This document shows positions 21,337 to 31,152 of a stretch of 64,000 nt of DNA, in pieces. Where the stretch lies: positions 186,001 to 250,000 of the forward strand of contig NZ_BBRK01000006.1 in the NCBI RefSeq assembly GCF_002090115.1, read 5' to 3'. Below the pieces are notes generated by a model. It made no database searches, was not told where the DNA came from, and saw nothing but the letters and a program-made list of their open reading frames with translations. A program made the position numbers and the translations under genes. This DNA is from Demequina sp. NBRC 110054. Its GTDB lineage: Bacteria > Actinomycetota > Actinomycetes > Actinomycetales > Demequinaceae. Position 1 is the first letter of the stretch. Every line of letters starts with the position of its first letter.

Positions 21337-22266
21337 TTATGCGCGCGGATGAGCGAGTTGGTAGGCGGACCGCAGGCGATCTGCGGACACGTGGGTGTAG
21401 CGCTGGGTGGTGGTGAGGCTCGCGTGACCGAGAACCTCCTGGACCGAGCGGAGATCCGAGCCTCCGTCGAGCAGGTGCGTGGCCGCGGTGTGGCGCAGCC
21501 CATGCGGTGCGATGTCGGGCACGCCCGCGAGGCGGCACAGGCGGTGGATCGACTCCCTGACCTGCCGCTGGTCGGCGCGAGAGCCGCGTCGGCCCACGAG
21601 CAGGGCCTCGCCGGTGGTCTCGGTGACGAACTCCGGCCTCCCGCGCTCGAGCCACTCCACGACGGCCTTGGCGGCGGGCTCGCCGAAGGGAACCATGCGC
21701 TCCTTGCCACCCTTGCCCATGACCCTTACAAGCCGCTCGCGCAGGTCCACGTCCGAGACGTCGACCCCGACGAGCTCGCCGACGCGCATCCCGGTCGCAT
21801 AGAGCAGCTCCGCTGCGGTCCAGTCGCGCAGGTGCATCGCGTCGCCGTCGTCGCAGCGCCGACGCGCGGTCTCAAGGAGTGTGAGGACGTCCTGCGTCGA
21901 GATGACCTCGGGAATCGTCGAGGCGGCGCGGGCCGAGGCGAGCCGCAGCGCCGGGTTCGTCTCAAGGCGGCCCGTGTCATGTGCCCACGCGAAGAAGGAG
22001 CGGGCGGAGGCGCCGCGCCGGGCGAGCGTCGTGCGGCTCAGTCCGGCCGCTGCCATGCCCGCGAGCCACGCCCGCAGGTCCGCGAGGGACACGGCGGAAA
22101 GCAGCTCGTCGACTCCTGCCTCGGAGGTTCCGAGGGACTCCGCCAGGTGCACGAGGTCGCCCGAGTACGCGCGCACCGTGTTCTCCGAGAGGCCGCGCTC
22201 ATGACGCAGGTGCCCCTCGAAGGCGGCGAGCAGCGCACTCTGCGCAACTCGTGACGTTATCGGCAT
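21337..22266 (-). CDS. xerC: Tyrosine recombinase XerC
   Basis: XerC resolves chromosome dimers with XerD at dif. The 309-residue product has an N-terminal SAM-like core-binding domain and the catalytic set: Arg in LYATGMRVGELVGVDVSD, His-x-x-Arg in HGLRHTAATHLLDGG, and the Tyr region TTTQRYTHVS with HASL upstream. Size and position in the dprA-whiG block favour chromosomal XerC over a mobile integrase. Confidence 0.92.
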   Translation of the reverse strand: MPITSRVAQSALLAAFEGHLRHERGLSENTVRAYSGDLVHLAESLGTSEAGVDELLSAVSLADLRAWLAGMAAAGLSRTTLARRGASARSFFAWAHDTGRLETNPALRLASARAASTIPEVISTQDVLTLLETARRRCDDGDAMHLRDWTAAELLYATGMRVGELVGVDVSDVDLRERLVRVMGKGGKERMVPFGEPAAKAVVEWLERGRPEFVTETTGEALLVGRRGSRADQRQVRESIHRLCRLAGVPDIAPHGLRHTAATHLLDGGSDLRSVQEVLGHASLTTTQRYTHVSADRLRSAYQLAHPRA

Positions 22267-22331
22267 ATCGACACCCTGGCATCGTCACTCTTGTCAAATC
22301 AACCCCCTCAGTCACATTTGTCACATCCATT

Positions 22332-22349
22332 TCTGAGAACGTTCTCAGA
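22332..22349. promoter_or_regulatory. Perfect 18-bp palindrome upstream of xerC
   Basis: TCTGAGAACGTTCTCAGA is fully symmetrical and lies 66 bp before the xerC start. A TTGACA (minus strand, 22292-22297) lies between it and the gene. It looks like an operator; the regulator is not known. A similar half-conserved site occurs at 40886-40903. Confidence 0.5.
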
Positions 22350-22434
22350 TTCACCCCTTATGTCCGTTTACCAGCGCGGAACTGGCGCAGCGCGAGGCCC
22401 GCAGCGGGCACCGATCGGCCCCGCGCGACCCCCG

Positions 22435-23625
22435 TCAGCCCTGTCGAGGACCACTTGCGCGCGAGCGCGAGAGCCGACGGTACGTGCCGTCGGCGAGCTC
22501 GACCCGACCGGCGGCGCTGAGCGCGGCGAGGGCCGCCCTGGCCTCGCGCGGAGTGAGCGCCGCCGACAGTGCGACCTCCTCGAGGGTGGCGCCGCGCGGG
22601 CCGATCCCGTCGAAGGCGGCGCGCTCCGCCTGGGACCCGAAGCCGTCACCCTCGACCACCGGGACGCCGTCGCCCGCCTCCAGTGGGCCCACGAGCTCAA
22701 GGGCCTCGGCCGCCGAGGTCACGAGCATCGCGCCGATGTCGCGGATCAGCGTGTGGCATCCCGCGGACGCGGCGGATGTGACGGGCCCGGGCACCGCGCC
22801 CACGGGCCTTCCCAGCTCGGCGGCGTGCCTCGCTGTGCTCAAGGCTCCCGAGCGATGCGCGGCCTCGACCACCACCGTTCCCGCCGCGCACGCGATGAGC
22901 CGGTTGCGGCTCAGGAATCTGCTGCGATGCGGTGCCCAGCCGGGCGGCACCTCGCTGACGATGCACCCCCGTCGCGCGACCGCCTCCCTCAGCTGCGCGG
23001 TGCCGGTCGGATACCAGCGGTCGACACCGCCCGCCATGACCGCGACCGTGGCCCCATCGACCGCGAGCGCACCGCGGTGCGCCGCCGCGTCGATCCCGTA
23101 GGCACCTCCCGAGACCACCGCACGGCCCTCGCCCGCGATTCCCGCAGCCAGCTCGCCGGCCAGGTGCTCTCCGTAGGAGGTCGCGGCCCGCGAGCCGACG
23201 AGCGCGACCGCGCCGTTGAGCAGCGTGGCGAGATCTCCGCCCACAACGTACAGCGCCGGCGGAATGGCCGGGCCGAGGTCGCGGACGGGCTCGGGCCAGT
23301 CGTCGTCCGCCGGCGTGAGCACGCGTGCGCTGGCCGCCTCGGCCCTGCGCCGGATGAGCCGTGGGTCTGCGAAGTCCATCCGAGGCGTCCACCGCGCCGC
23401 CGCCTCGGCGATCCGTCCGAGCGTGCGCGCGTCGAGCTGGGCGTCGAAGCGCTCGATGAGCCCGGCCTGCGCTCGCGAGGGCCGTCGTTCTACCTCGCGC
23501 AGCCACCGCAGCGCCTCGAGGGGCCCGAGCGAGGACAGGAGGGCCCCCGCTGCGGCGTCGAGCGGCTCGGCGAGCGCGCTCCACGCGACCCACGCATCGG
23601 ATTCCTCGTTCGTCACGAGCCGCAC
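22435..23625 (-). CDS. dprA: DNA processing protein DprA
   Basis: DprA loads RecA on incoming single-stranded DNA during transformation. The 396-residue product has the Rossmann core: ALVGSRAATSYGEHLAGEL, VVSGGAYGIDAAAHRGAL, VMAGGVDRWYPTGTAQL, and FLSRNRLIACAAGTVVVEAA. A winged-helix-like C-terminus follows. It lies 21 bp downstream of comM. Confidence 0.93.
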   Translation of the reverse strand: MRLVTNEESDAWVAWSALAEPLDAAAGALLSSLGPLEALRWLREVERRPSRAQAGLIERFDAQLDARTLGRIAEAAARWTPRMDFADPRLIRRRAEAASARVLTPADDDWPEPVRDLGPAIPPALYVVGGDLATLLNGAVALVGSRAATSYGEHLAGELAAGIAGEGRAVVSGGAYGIDAAAHRGALAVDGATVAVMAGGVDRWYPTGTAQLREAVARRGCIVSEVPPGWAPHRSRFLSRNRLIACAAGTVVVEAAHRSGALSTARHAAELGRPVGAVPGPVTSAASAGCHTLIRDIGAMLVTSAAEALELVGPLEAGDGVPVVEGDGFGSQAERAAFDGIGPRGATLEEVALSAALTPREARAALAALSAAGRVELADGTYRRLSRSRASGPRQG

Positions 23626-23646
23626 CTGCTCATGCGTCGCCTCTGC

Positions 23647-25170
23647 TCATCCCTCACCCCGGCGCAGCAGCAGTGCCTGCTCCGCGTGAGTCTGATCGGG
23701 CGCATCGATGCCGTCGAGATCCGCGAGGGTCCAGGCCACCCGCAGCGCCCGATCCGCTCCCCTCGCGGACACGAGGCCACGATCCAACGCGCGCCACACG
23801 GGCGCGCACGCGGATGCGGCGGTGCGTGCGCGCAGCCACGCGCCCGACGCCTCGGCGTTCGTCCTCCATCCGGACCCGGCAAGGCGCGCGCTCGCCCGCT
23901 TCCTCGCCGCGGCGACGCGAGTCGCGACGTCCGCGCTCGCGTCACCCGTGTCAGCCGCGCCATCGCCCAGACCGAGCCTCACCGGGAGCACCGAGACCTG
24001 CAGGTCGACGCGGTCGAGGAGCGGCCCGGACAGTCTGCTCAGGTAGCGCCTGCGCTCGAGAGGCGTGCACGTGCAGCCCGCGCCGTTGCCGTGGAACCGC
24101 CCGCATGGGCATGGGTTGGCGGCGAGCACGAGCTGGAACCGAGCCGGATAGCGGACCGCGCCGTGCGCGCGGTGCAGCACGATCTCCCCCGACTCGAGTG
24201 GCTGCCGAAGCGTCTGGAGCACGCGCGCCGAGAACTCCGGCGCCTCGTCGAGGAAGAGAACACCGCCGTGCGCGCGCGAGATCGCGCCGGGCCGGGCGAG
24301 CCGCGCTCCCCCGCCCACGATCGCCGCCGCGCTCGCGCTGTGATGCGGCGCCTCGAACGGCGGGCGTCGAATCAGCCCCGCCGCAGTGTCGAGGGTCCCC
24401 GCGAGCGAGTGCACCGACGTCGCCGCGACGGCGTCGCGCGCGGGCAGATCGGGAAGGATCCCCGGCAGCCGCTCCGCAAGCATCGTCTTGCCCGTCCCCG
24501 GAGGTCCCGTCATGAGCAGGTGGTGGCCGCCGGCCGCGGCGACCTCGAGCGCCCACCGCGCGTCGGCCTGGCCCTGCACCTCTGACAGATCGACGCTTCT
24601 CGCGCGGGCCGCCTCGACGGGCGGCTCCCGCACCGGCTCGGTCGCGCTCGGGACGGCCTCCACGTTGCCGTACGCGGCGAGCAGCTCCGCGAGGCTCGCG
24701 ATCCCGAGGACCTCCGCACCGTCGACAAGCCGCGCCTCCTCGAGGTTCCCGATCGGCACGACGACCCGCGTCGCCCCCGCCTCGACCGCGGCGGCGACCA
24801 TCGGCAGGATGCCCCGCACCGGCCTGACCCTGCCGTCGAGCCCGAGCTCCCCCAGGTGGACCGCGGACCCTGGCGCCGCGGAGGCGAGGTGCCCCGAGGC
24901 GACGAGCGCGGCGATCGCGATCGCCAGGTCGGTCACGGAGCCGGACTTGGGCAGCGACGCGGGGGTGAGGTTCACGGTCACCCGCCGCGCAGGCCACCGC
25001 AGTCCCGACGACGAGGTCGCGGCCCGCACTCGGTCCCGCGCCTCGCCGAGCGCCGCATCGGGCAACCCGACGATCGTGAAGGCGGGAAGCGACGCCGCGA
25101 CGTGCGCCTCGACCTCGATCAGGTGGCCCGCGAGCCCCACGAGCACCACCGAGCGGGTGCGGCCGATCAC
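23647..25170 (-). CDS. comM: Magnesium-chelatase-like AAA+ ATPase ComM (YifB)
   Basis: ComM is a hexameric helicase promoting branch migration during natural transformation. The 507-residue product has the N-terminal Lon-like region (VVLVGLAGHLIEVEAHVAAS), Walker A GPPGTGKTMLAERLPG, Walker B GGVLFLDEAPEFS, a Cys cluster NPCPCGRFHGNGAGCTC and an arginine-finger C-terminal domain. The start is the GTG at 25170, which overlaps the yraN stop by 4 bp. A much longer in-frame ATG extension to 26160 runs through yraN and non-coding DNA and is rejected. Confidence 0.95.
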   Translation of the reverse strand: MIGRTRSVVLVGLAGHLIEVEAHVAASLPAFTIVGLPDAALGEARDRVRAATSSSGLRWPARRVTVNLTPASLPKSGSVTDLAIAIAALVASGHLASAAPGSAVHLGELGLDGRVRPVRGILPMVAAAVEAGATRVVVPIGNLEEARLVDGAEVLGIASLAELLAAYGNVEAVPSATEPVREPPVEAARARSVDLSEVQGQADARWALEVAAAGGHHLLMTGPPGTGKTMLAERLPGILPDLPARDAVAATSVHSLAGTLDTAAGLIRRPPFEAPHHSASAAAIVGGGARLARPGAISRAHGGVLFLDEAPEFSARVLQTLRQPLESGEIVLHRAHGAVRYPARFQLVLAANPCPCGRFHGNGAGCTCTPLERRRYLSRLSGPLLDRVDLQVSVLPVRLGLGDGAADTGDASADVATRVAAARKRASARLAGSGWRTNAEASGAWLRARTAASACAPVWRALDRGLVSARGADRALRVAWTLADLDGIDAPDQTHAEQALLLRRGEG

Positions 25171-25523
25171 CCGACGGCCCTGAGGTGCTCCACACCGGCC
25201 GCGCCCGCCCGCGGGAGCGTCACAGCGATCACGTCGATGCGCACCTCGGGCCACCGGCTGTCCTGCGAGGCGAGCCACACGGCAGCGAGCCTGCGCAGCC
25301 GCGAGAGCTTGCGTGCCGTCACCGCCTCCTGCGGTGTCCCCATCGCTGAGCCTCGCCGCGTCTTCACCTCGACGACGACGAGAGCGTCGCCGTCGGCCGC
25401 GACGATGTCGATCTCTCCCTCGCGGCAGCGCCAGTTGCACGCGAGGACCGTCCACCCCTTCTCGGTCAGCCGCCGCGCGGCGACCTCCTCGCCGTAGCGC
25501 CCGACCGCGTCCTTCGCCGCCAT
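25167..25523 (-). CDS. yraN: YraN/UPF0102 nuclease-fold protein
   Basis: This 118-residue restriction-endonuclease-like protein shows GRYGEEVAARRLTEKGW, NWRCREGEIDIVAADGDAL and VVEVKTRRGSAMGTP, which carry the E, D and ExK catalytic-type residues. Function in the cell is unsettled. It is coupled to comM and dprA, the usual actinobacterial order. Confidence 0.93.
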   Translation of the reverse strand: MAAKDAVGRYGEEVAARRLTEKGWTVLACNWRCREGEIDIVAADGDALVVVEVKTRRGSAMGTPQEAVTARKLSRLRRLAAVWLASQDSRWPEVRIDVIAVTLPRAGAAGVEHLRAVG

Positions 25524-25948
25524 GCCTCACCTCCGTCGGTGACAGCGTGCGAGTGCGCGCGGGAGGCGGCGCTAGCGCGGCAGGGATCTGTGGACGGAGC
25601 ACCGGCGGTGGAGGGCGGTGGATGACGCGAGAGGTCGGCCTTCCCGGGTCGGCACATGGCCACCCGATGGCACAGAGGAGAGCGGGAGAGGTCGACCTGG
25701 CTCGCGCGTCCCGGCGCGCGAGGCCGCCGCGGAAGGCAGCCCCCCTTTCCGTGCCCCAGCTCCCCAGCTCCCCAGCCGCGACCGTGGCGAGAACCGTCCC
25801 TGGAGGCCCTTTCGTTAATGGCTTGTAAATTCCTCGTGCCGAACGGTGACCAGGACGCCTGAGCCGCCCGATCCGGCCGCCGACCCGACCTAGGCTGTCG
25901 CCAGCCGCGGGCTCGGGAAGCGAGCCGCAACGTCCGCTCGAGGGGACC
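25524..25948. other. 425-bp gap without a gene
   Basis: No reading frame here has a credible start and protein-like composition. A TAGGCT at 25891-25896 on the plus strand is a plausible -10 for the phosphotransferase gene. A short AT-rich patch (about 25812-25835) stands out from its GC-rich surroundings. A CCCCAGCT repeat occurs near 25753-25780. The gap marks one edge of the gene block set between yraN and DUF2469. Confidence 0.5.
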
Positions 25949-27001
25949 ATGACCGCCGCCGACCCGTCCGCCACGATGCTCGCCACGGACTTCTTCGCCG
26001 ACCTGGACAAGGGCGACCCCGCTCCTTCGTGGCTCACGGTGAGCGTCGGCGAGGCCTGGGACCTGGCCCTGCCGATCGAGATGACGCTGATCGGCGTCTC
26101 CGAGAACGCCTCGTTCCTGCTCAGGCGGGACGGCGTGCCCTTCGCGGTGCTGCGCCTCAACCGTCCCGGCTACCTGGCCGGCTCCGGAGCGGTGCTCTCG
26201 GAGACGGCGTGGGTGCGAGCGATCGCCGAGGACACGGACGTGGCCGTCCCCGCGCCGCTCGCCGGTGCCGACGGCGAGACCGTGCAGACCCTGGTCCTCG
26301 AGGGCGGTCGCGAGAGCACCGGGGTCCTGTCCCCCTTCGTCCCCGGGACGATGCTCGAGGACCGCGCCGATCAGGAGCGCTGGTTCGGGCGGATCGGGAC
26401 GGCGACCGCGCAGCTGCACGAGCACGCCCGAGGCTGGAAGCGGCCGGCAGGGTTCTCGCGCCACGACTGGGCGCTCGAGCACATGATCGGCGCGGACGCG
26501 CGCTGGGGTCGCTGGCGAGACCAGTACCTCCTGGAGCGGGACCGCGCGCTGCTCGCGCGAGCGGAGGCCGCCGCACTCTCCGTCCTGGGCGATGGGCCCG
26601 CGCGCACGCCGGACACGTGGGGCCTCATCCACGCCGACATCCGTCCGTCCAACGTGATCGTCGAGGGCGACGCGATGACAGTGATCGACTTCGACGACTG
26701 CGGCGACTCGTGGTTCCTCTATGACTTCGCCTCGGCCCTCACCTGGATGGACCACCTGCCCACCGCGGCGGGCATGGCCCAGGATTGGATCGCGGGGTAC
26801 CGCGAGGTGCGGCCGACGTTCTCGGCGGCCGACGCGGAGGTCGCCGTCGCACTCGACATGGTCCGCTGCCTCACGATGCTGGGCTGGTGCACCACGCATC
26901 GGGCCGACGCGCTCCCGCCGACGCTCGCGGATGGCGTCGTCCCGGCGGCGCTCACCGTCGCCGAGCGCTACCTCTCCTCGCCTACGTGGCTGCTGGACTG
27001 A
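25949..27001 (+). CDS. Phosphotransferase of the APH/choline-kinase fold
   Basis: This 350-residue cytoplasmic protein of the aminoglycoside-phosphotransferase fold shows the catalytic loop LIHADIRPSNVIVEGD and the metal-binding TVIDFDDCGDSWFLYDFA. An N-terminal nucleotide-binding lobe precedes it (ASFLLRRDGVPFAVLRLNRP). The substrate cannot be read from sequence; homoserine-kinase-II-like and small-molecule kinases look alike. The GntR gene begins 2 nt after its stop, so the two form an operon. Confidence 0.85.
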   Translation: MTAADPSATMLATDFFADLDKGDPAPSWLTVSVGEAWDLALPIEMTLIGVSENASFLLRRDGVPFAVLRLNRPGYLAGSGAVLSETAWVRAIAEDTDVAVPAPLAGADGETVQTLVLEGGRESTGVLSPFVPGTMLEDRADQERWFGRIGTATAQLHEHARGWKRPAGFSRHDWALEHMIGADARWGRWRDQYLLERDRALLARAEAAALSVLGDGPARTPDTWGLIHADIRPSNVIVEGDAMTVIDFDDCGDSWFLYDFASALTWMDHLPTAAGMAQDWIAGYREVRPTFSAADAEVAVALDMVRCLTMLGWCTTHRADALPPTLADGVVPAALTVAERYLSSPTWLLD

Positions 27002-27003
27002 GC

Positions 27004-27765
27004 GTGCGTCCCGCAACCGCGACCCCCGCGACACTCGAGCTGGCCGTGCGTGTCCGGCGCCTGATCGCGTCCGAGGAGCTCGCCGTGGGCGAGCGGCTCG
27101 GCACCGAGCGCGTGCTCGCGGAGCAGCTCGGGGTCGGACGGACCCTCTTGCGCCAGGCGCTCCAGGTGCTCGAGGACGAGGGTCGCATCGTGCGCCGCAT
27201 CGGTCGCCACGGCGGGGTCGAGGTGTCGGACGGCAAGGTCGACCGAGCGCTCGACGCGATCGACTCGATTCCCGCGCTCCTGCACCGCGCGGGGCGTGTG
27301 CCGCGGACCGTGGTGCTCTCCGCCTCGCTCGTGCTCGCTGGCCCTCGGGAGTCGCGGGCGCTCGGCATCGAGCCGCGCGACCCGCTCGTCGACCTGCTGC
27401 GGCTGAGGCTCGCGGACGACGAGCCGTTCAGCCTCGAGCACGCACGACTGCCGTCACGCGCGTTTCCCGACCTGCTTCAGCAGCCGCTCGACACCTCGCT
27501 GTACAGGCTCCTGCACACGCGCTACGGCTGCGCTCCGACCACCGCGACGGAGTCGATCGAGGCGGGCCATCCGTCGGCGGAGGAGGCTGCACACCTCGCT
27601 CTCGCGCCGACCGACGTCGTGCTGCGGGTGACGCGCGTGTCGGCCGACGCCACGGGGCGCCCCATCGAGCTGTCCGAGGACGTGTTCCGCGCCGATCAGG
27701 TGCGGCTCGAGGCCACCATCACCGGCACGCGCTCGGTCGTGGTGCCCACCGCGGCGCCACGCTGA
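27004..27765 (+). CDS. GntR-family regulator with UTRA-like sensor domain
   Basis: The N-terminal winged helix-turn-helix reads LGTERVLAEQLGVGRTLLRQ followed by EDEGRIVRRIGRHGG. The C-terminal domain (about 80-253) has the UTRA chorismate-lyase fold pattern, with RALGIEPRDPLVDLLRLRLA and LSEDVFRADQVRLEATI. The start is the GTG at 27004, directly after the phosphotransferase stop; the longer upstream frame is overlap only. It probably senses a small ligand related to the phosphotransferase substrate. Confidence 0.85.
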   Translation: MRPATATPATLELAVRVRRLIASEELAVGERLGTERVLAEQLGVGRTLLRQALQVLEDEGRIVRRIGRHGGVEVSDGKVDRALDAIDSIPALLHRAGRVPRTVVLSASLVLAGPRESRALGIEPRDPLVDLLRLRLADDEPFSLEHARLPSRAFPDLLQQPLDTSLYRLLHTRYGCAPTTATESIEAGHPSAEEAAHLALAPTDVVLRVTRVSADATGRPIELSEDVFRADQVRLEATITGTRSVVVPTAAPR

Positions 27766-27796
27766 CGGGGCGCGAGCCCTGCGCCGAGCCCGGTCC

Positions 27797-27818
27797 AGGA
27801 CGCGAGCCGCGGCGTCCT
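27797..27818. terminator. Hairpin between convergent GntR and amidase genes
   Basis: AGGACGC (27797-27803) pairs with GCGTCCT (27812-27818) around an 8-nt loop. It overlaps the amidase stop codon and could serve both strands. Confidence 0.5.
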
Positions 27819-29220
27819 AGTCGTCGAGCGGCGGTCGCGCGCCCACGAATCCCGCGGCGGCCTCGACCTGTGCGGCCACCGCGATCGCTGCGGGCTCCCC
27901 GTTGGCAGGCGCGATCACCTGCACGCTCAGCGGCAGACCTTGGCGGTCGAGCCCCACGGGCACCGCGATCGCGGGGTTGCCGAGGACGTTCCACGGCGCG
28001 GTGAACGAGGACACCGGATTCGCCCGAGCGAGCCCCTTGAGCGCGCCCGCGCCGGTGAGCCGTCCCGCGAGCTGCGCGGTCGTCGGCGTGGTTGGGGTGA
28101 TCAGGACGTCGTTCTCCGAGAAGAAGCCGGCCTCGAACTCGGTCGCGAGCGCCTCGGCCTTGCGCTCGGCCCACGCGCCCAGGCCGCGCAGCGGCGCTCC
28201 GAGCCTCACGAGCGCGCGCGTGCGGCTCTCGAGCCGCTCGGGGTGCTCGGCACGCCTCGCCTCGTCGGTCACGCCGCCGAAGAACTGCACCAGGAACGGC
28301 AGGGTGACCTGCGGGTAGCGCACGTCGCGCTCGACGACGTCGTGACCCGCCTCTCGGAGCAGCTGGGCCGTCCGGGCGAGCGCGGCGGCGGTCTCCACGT
28401 CGGGGCGCGGACCGCCTCCGGGGTTCGACGTCGACACGACGATGCGCAGCGGCCGGACGTCGTCGAGCGCCGCCGTGAGCGTCGTGTCCCAGGCCTCGGC
28501 CGCGAAGCGATCCGTCGCGGTCGCGCCGTGGATCGCGTCGTACACGAGCGCGCTGTCCGCGACGGTCCGGGTGAGCGGCCCGATGACGCCGAGCGAGCGC
28601 CACAGGTCGGGGTTCGGGGCCGCGGACACGCGTCCGCGCTGGGGCTTGAGGCCGACGAGCCCGCACCAGCTCGACGGGAGCCGGATCGATCCTCCCCCGT
28701 CGCCTCCGATCGCCACGGGCACCATGCCCGACGCGACCGCGGCCGCGGTGCCGCCCGACGATCCCGCCGTCGAGCGCTCGAGATTCCACGGGTTGCGGGT
28801 GATCCCGTTCACCTCGGTCTCGGTGAACGGCCAGATGCCGAACTCGGGCATGCGCGTCTTGCCGACGATCACGGCGCCGGCCTCGCGCAGTCGCCGCACC
28901 ACCTCGGCGTCGGCCGCCGCGGGCGTGCTGAACGCCGCACCACCGTAGGCCGTCGGGAGGCCCGCGACGTCGTTCTCGTCCTTGATCGCCACGGGGACGC
29001 CGTGCAGGGGGCCGAGGGCCTCGCCCGCGGCCTGCGCGGCGTCGCGCGCGTCCGCCTCGGCGAGCGCCTCGTCGGCCAGGACGTGCGCGAAGGCATTGAG
29101 ACGCCCGTCGAGCGCGGCGATCCGTGCGAGGGCGCGTTCGACGACCGCCCTCGCCGTCGTCTCGCCGCCGGCGATCGCGTCGCGCGTCTCGACCGCGGTG
29201 GCGAAGTCGTGGTCGATCAT
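27817..29220 (-). CDS. Amidase-signature family amidase
   Basis: This 467-residue protein has the Ser-cisSer-Lys triad: Lys in [20 protein letters not shown], and the Gly/Ser-rich signature [20 protein letters not shown] followed by [20 protein letters not shown]. It hydrolyses an amide whose identity cannot be told. It is not GatA: no gatB or gatC is adjacent and the C-terminus differs. The start [11 protein letters not shown] follows AAGGAG. It converges with the GntR gene. Confidence 0.88.
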   Translation of the reverse strand: MIDHDFATAVETRDAIAGGETTARAVVERALARIAALDGRLNAFAHVLADEALAEADARDAAQAAGEALGPLHGVPVAIKDENDVAGLPTAYGGAAFSTPAAADAEVVRRLREAGAVIVGKTRMPEFGIWPFTETEVNGITRNPWNLERSTAGSSGGTAAAVASGMVPVAIGGDGGGSIRLPSSWCGLVGLKPQRGRVSAAPNPDLWRSLGVIGPLTRTVADSALVYDAIHGATATDRFAAEAWDTTLTAALDDVRPLRIVVSTSNPGGGPRPDVETAAALARTAQLLREAGHDVVERDVRYPQVTLPFLVQFFGGVTDEARRAEHPERLESRTRALVRLGAPLRGLGAWAERKAEALATEFEAGFFSENDVLITPTTPTTAQLAGRLTGAGALKGLARANPVSSFTAPWNVLGNPAIAVPVGLDRQGLPLSVQVIAPANGEPAAIAVAAQVEAAAGFVGARPPLDD

Positions 29221-29358
29221 CGTTGCTCCTTCGGTGCCGCTCGTCCCGCCGTCGCGGGGTCTGCCTGCATCCTTGCGCACGGCCCGTCCCTTGGAGGTGC
29301 TGCCCGGTTACGTGTCCGTGACATCTCGCGCCCGCGGATTAACGGCGTGTGACGCGCC

Positions 29359-29443
29359 GAGGGGCGCACCCCGTGCGGGATGCGCCCCTCGAGAAGCGGC
29401 CGGAAGTCGTCGAGCGCAGATCAGCGGCCGGAAGTCGTCGAGC
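29359..29443. repeat. Hairpin and 29-bp direct repeat after the MFS gene
   Basis: A 10-bp perfect stem GAGGGGCGCA / TGCGCCCCTC (29359-29368 with 29381-29390), extended inward by a few pairs, is likely the terminator of the MFS transcript. Beside it the sequence AGCGGCCGGAAGTCGTCGAG occurs twice, starting near 29394 and 29423, a 29-bp period. Confidence 0.6.
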
Positions 29444-29448
29444 TCAGT

Positions 29449-31122
29449 TCAGCGGCGCGGAGAGCCCGTGCCGGACTCCTCGGCGTCGGCGTCCGCGGCC
29501 CCGACGAGCGCGGGCTCGCGCCCGGCCTCGTCGGCGACGACCACATCGTCCATGCCCGGCTCGCCCGTCGCAGGCGACGGCGCGTTGGCGTCACGATCGA
29601 GCGTCGTGCGCAGCGGCGCCTCCTTGACGAACAGCAGCAGCACGAGCGCGAGCAGCGCGAGCGGAACGATGTAGAGGAACACCGGGGTGAGCGCGTCGTT
29701 GTACGAGCTCACGATGACGTCCTGCATCTCCTGCGGCAGCTCGAGCACCGCCGACGGCGTGAGCGAGTTCGCGTCGCTCAGATCCGCGGTGCCGCTTGCG
29801 ACCCGGTCGCGGAGCAGGTCCACGAGGTTGTTCGTGAAGATCGAGCCGACGACCGCGGCGCCGAGCGACGCTCCGATCTGGCGGAAGTAGTTGTTCGCCG
29901 CGGTCGCGGTGCCCACCATGCGCAGCGGGAACGTGTTCTGCACGACGAGCACGAGCACCTGCATCATGAGGCCGAGCCCGGCACCGAAGATGCCGAGGTA
30001 GACGCAGGTCAGCCAGATCGGCTGGTCGTAGCTCATGGTCGACAGCAGGTACATCGCGACGGTCATGACACCCGCGCCGGAGACCGGGTACCACTTGTAG
30101 CGACCGGTGGCGGAGACGATGCGGCCGACGATGATCGAGGTGGGAAGCATCGTCCCCATCATCGGGATCATGAGCAGGCCAGCCTCGGTCGCGTCGACCT
30201 GCGCCACCATCTGGAGGTAGGTGGGCATGTAGGCGAGCGTGCCGAACATCGCGATGCCCATCAGCAGGCCCGCGGCGGTCGTGAGGTTGAAGTTGCGCTC
30301 CTTGAACAGCGTGAGCGGCATGATCGGCTCGACGGCCCGGCGCTCGACCAGGACGAAGGCGACTCCCGCGACGACGGTGAGGCCGATGAGCGACAGGATG
30401 ACCGGCGAGTCCCACTCGTACTGGCCGCCGCCCCACGAGGTGACGAGCACGAGCGAGGCGGACGCGATCGCGATGAGGATCATGCCCGCGATGTCGAGCT
30501 TCGGCTTGGCGCGGTCCTGGGCCGGCGGGTGGAGGAAGATCGCGACCGAGGCCATGGCCAGGATGCCGAGCGGGACGTTGATCCACATGCACCACTGCCA
30601 GCCGATCGACTCGGTGAACCAGCCGCCGAGCAGCGGCCCGATCACCGAGGCGAGCGCGAAGACGCCGCCCATGAGGCCCATGTACTTGCCGCGCTCGCGG
30701 GCCGGGACGATGTCGGCGATCACTGCCTGCGACAGGATCATGAGCCCGCCGCCTCCGAGGCCCTGGATCGCGCGGCCCACGATGAGCTCGGTCATGCCGG
30801 TGGACAGCGCGCCCACGACCGAGCCGATCATGAACAGCCCGATCGCGCCGAGGAACAGCGGCTTGCGTCCGACGAGGTCGCCGAGCTTGCCGTAGACCGG
30901 CATCATGATCGTCGCCGCGAGGATATACGCGGTGGTGACCCACAGCATGTGGTCGACGCCGTCGAGGTCGCCGACGATGGTGGGCAGCGCGGTCGAGAAG
31001 ATGGTCTGGTCGAGCGCGGACAGCAGCATGGCTGTCATGAGGCCGACGAAGACGAGCAGGATGCCGCGCCGGTCGGGCGCGGCGGCCGCGTCGGGGCGCG
31101 GCTGCATGGTGGTGTCTGACAT
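29449..31122 (-). CDS. DHA2-family MFS drug efflux transporter (14 helices)
   Basis: This 557-residue transporter has the antiporter motif A (GKLGDLVGRKPLFLGAIG), motif C region GPLLGGWFTESIGW and the LDQTIFSTALPTIVGDL segment of the EmrB/QacA family. Hydrophobicity fits 14 helices, and the tail after about 520 is acidic and cytoplasmic. It likely exports amphipathic drugs using the proton gradient. It follows the TetR gene by 30 bp and should be controlled by it. Confidence 0.92.
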   Translation of the reverse strand: MSDTTMQPRPDAAAAPDRRGILLVFVGLMTAMLLSALDQTIFSTALPTIVGDLDGVDHMLWVTTAYILAATIMMPVYGKLGDLVGRKPLFLGAIGLFMIGSVVGALSTGMTELIVGRAIQGLGGGGLMILSQAVIADIVPARERGKYMGLMGGVFALASVIGPLLGGWFTESIGWQWCMWINVPLGILAMASVAIFLHPPAQDRAKPKLDIAGMILIAIASASLVLVTSWGGGQYEWDSPVILSLIGLTVVAGVAFVLVERRAVEPIMPLTLFKERNFNLTTAAGLLMGIAMFGTLAYMPTYLQMVAQVDATEAGLLMIPMMGTMLPTSIIVGRIVSATGRYKWYPVSGAGVMTVAMYLLSTMSYDQPIWLTCVYLGIFGAGLGLMMQVLVLVVQNTFPLRMVGTATAANNYFRQIGASLGAAVVGSIFTNNLVDLLRDRVASGTADLSDANSLTPSAVLELPQEMQDVIVSSYNDALTPVFLYIVPLALLALVLLLFVKEAPLRTTLDRDANAPSPATGEPGMDDVVVADEAGREPALVGAADADAEESGTGSPRR

Positions 31123-31152
31123 TTCCGGGGAACTCCTTGTGGTGCGGCTCGC

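Noticed and set aside
21337..22266. Phage or mobile-element integrase
   Set aside because: The recombinase has XerC length and sits in the normal dprA-whiG order, with no attachment site or phage genes.
25171..26160. N-terminal extension of comM to an ATG at 26160
   Set aside because: It would run through yraN and the start of the phosphotransferase gene; the GTG at 25170 gives the normal family start and couples to yraN.
27817..29220. GatA subunit of Glu-tRNA amidotransferase
   Set aside because: No gatB or gatC nearby and it lies in an accessory block; the general amidase assignment is safer.
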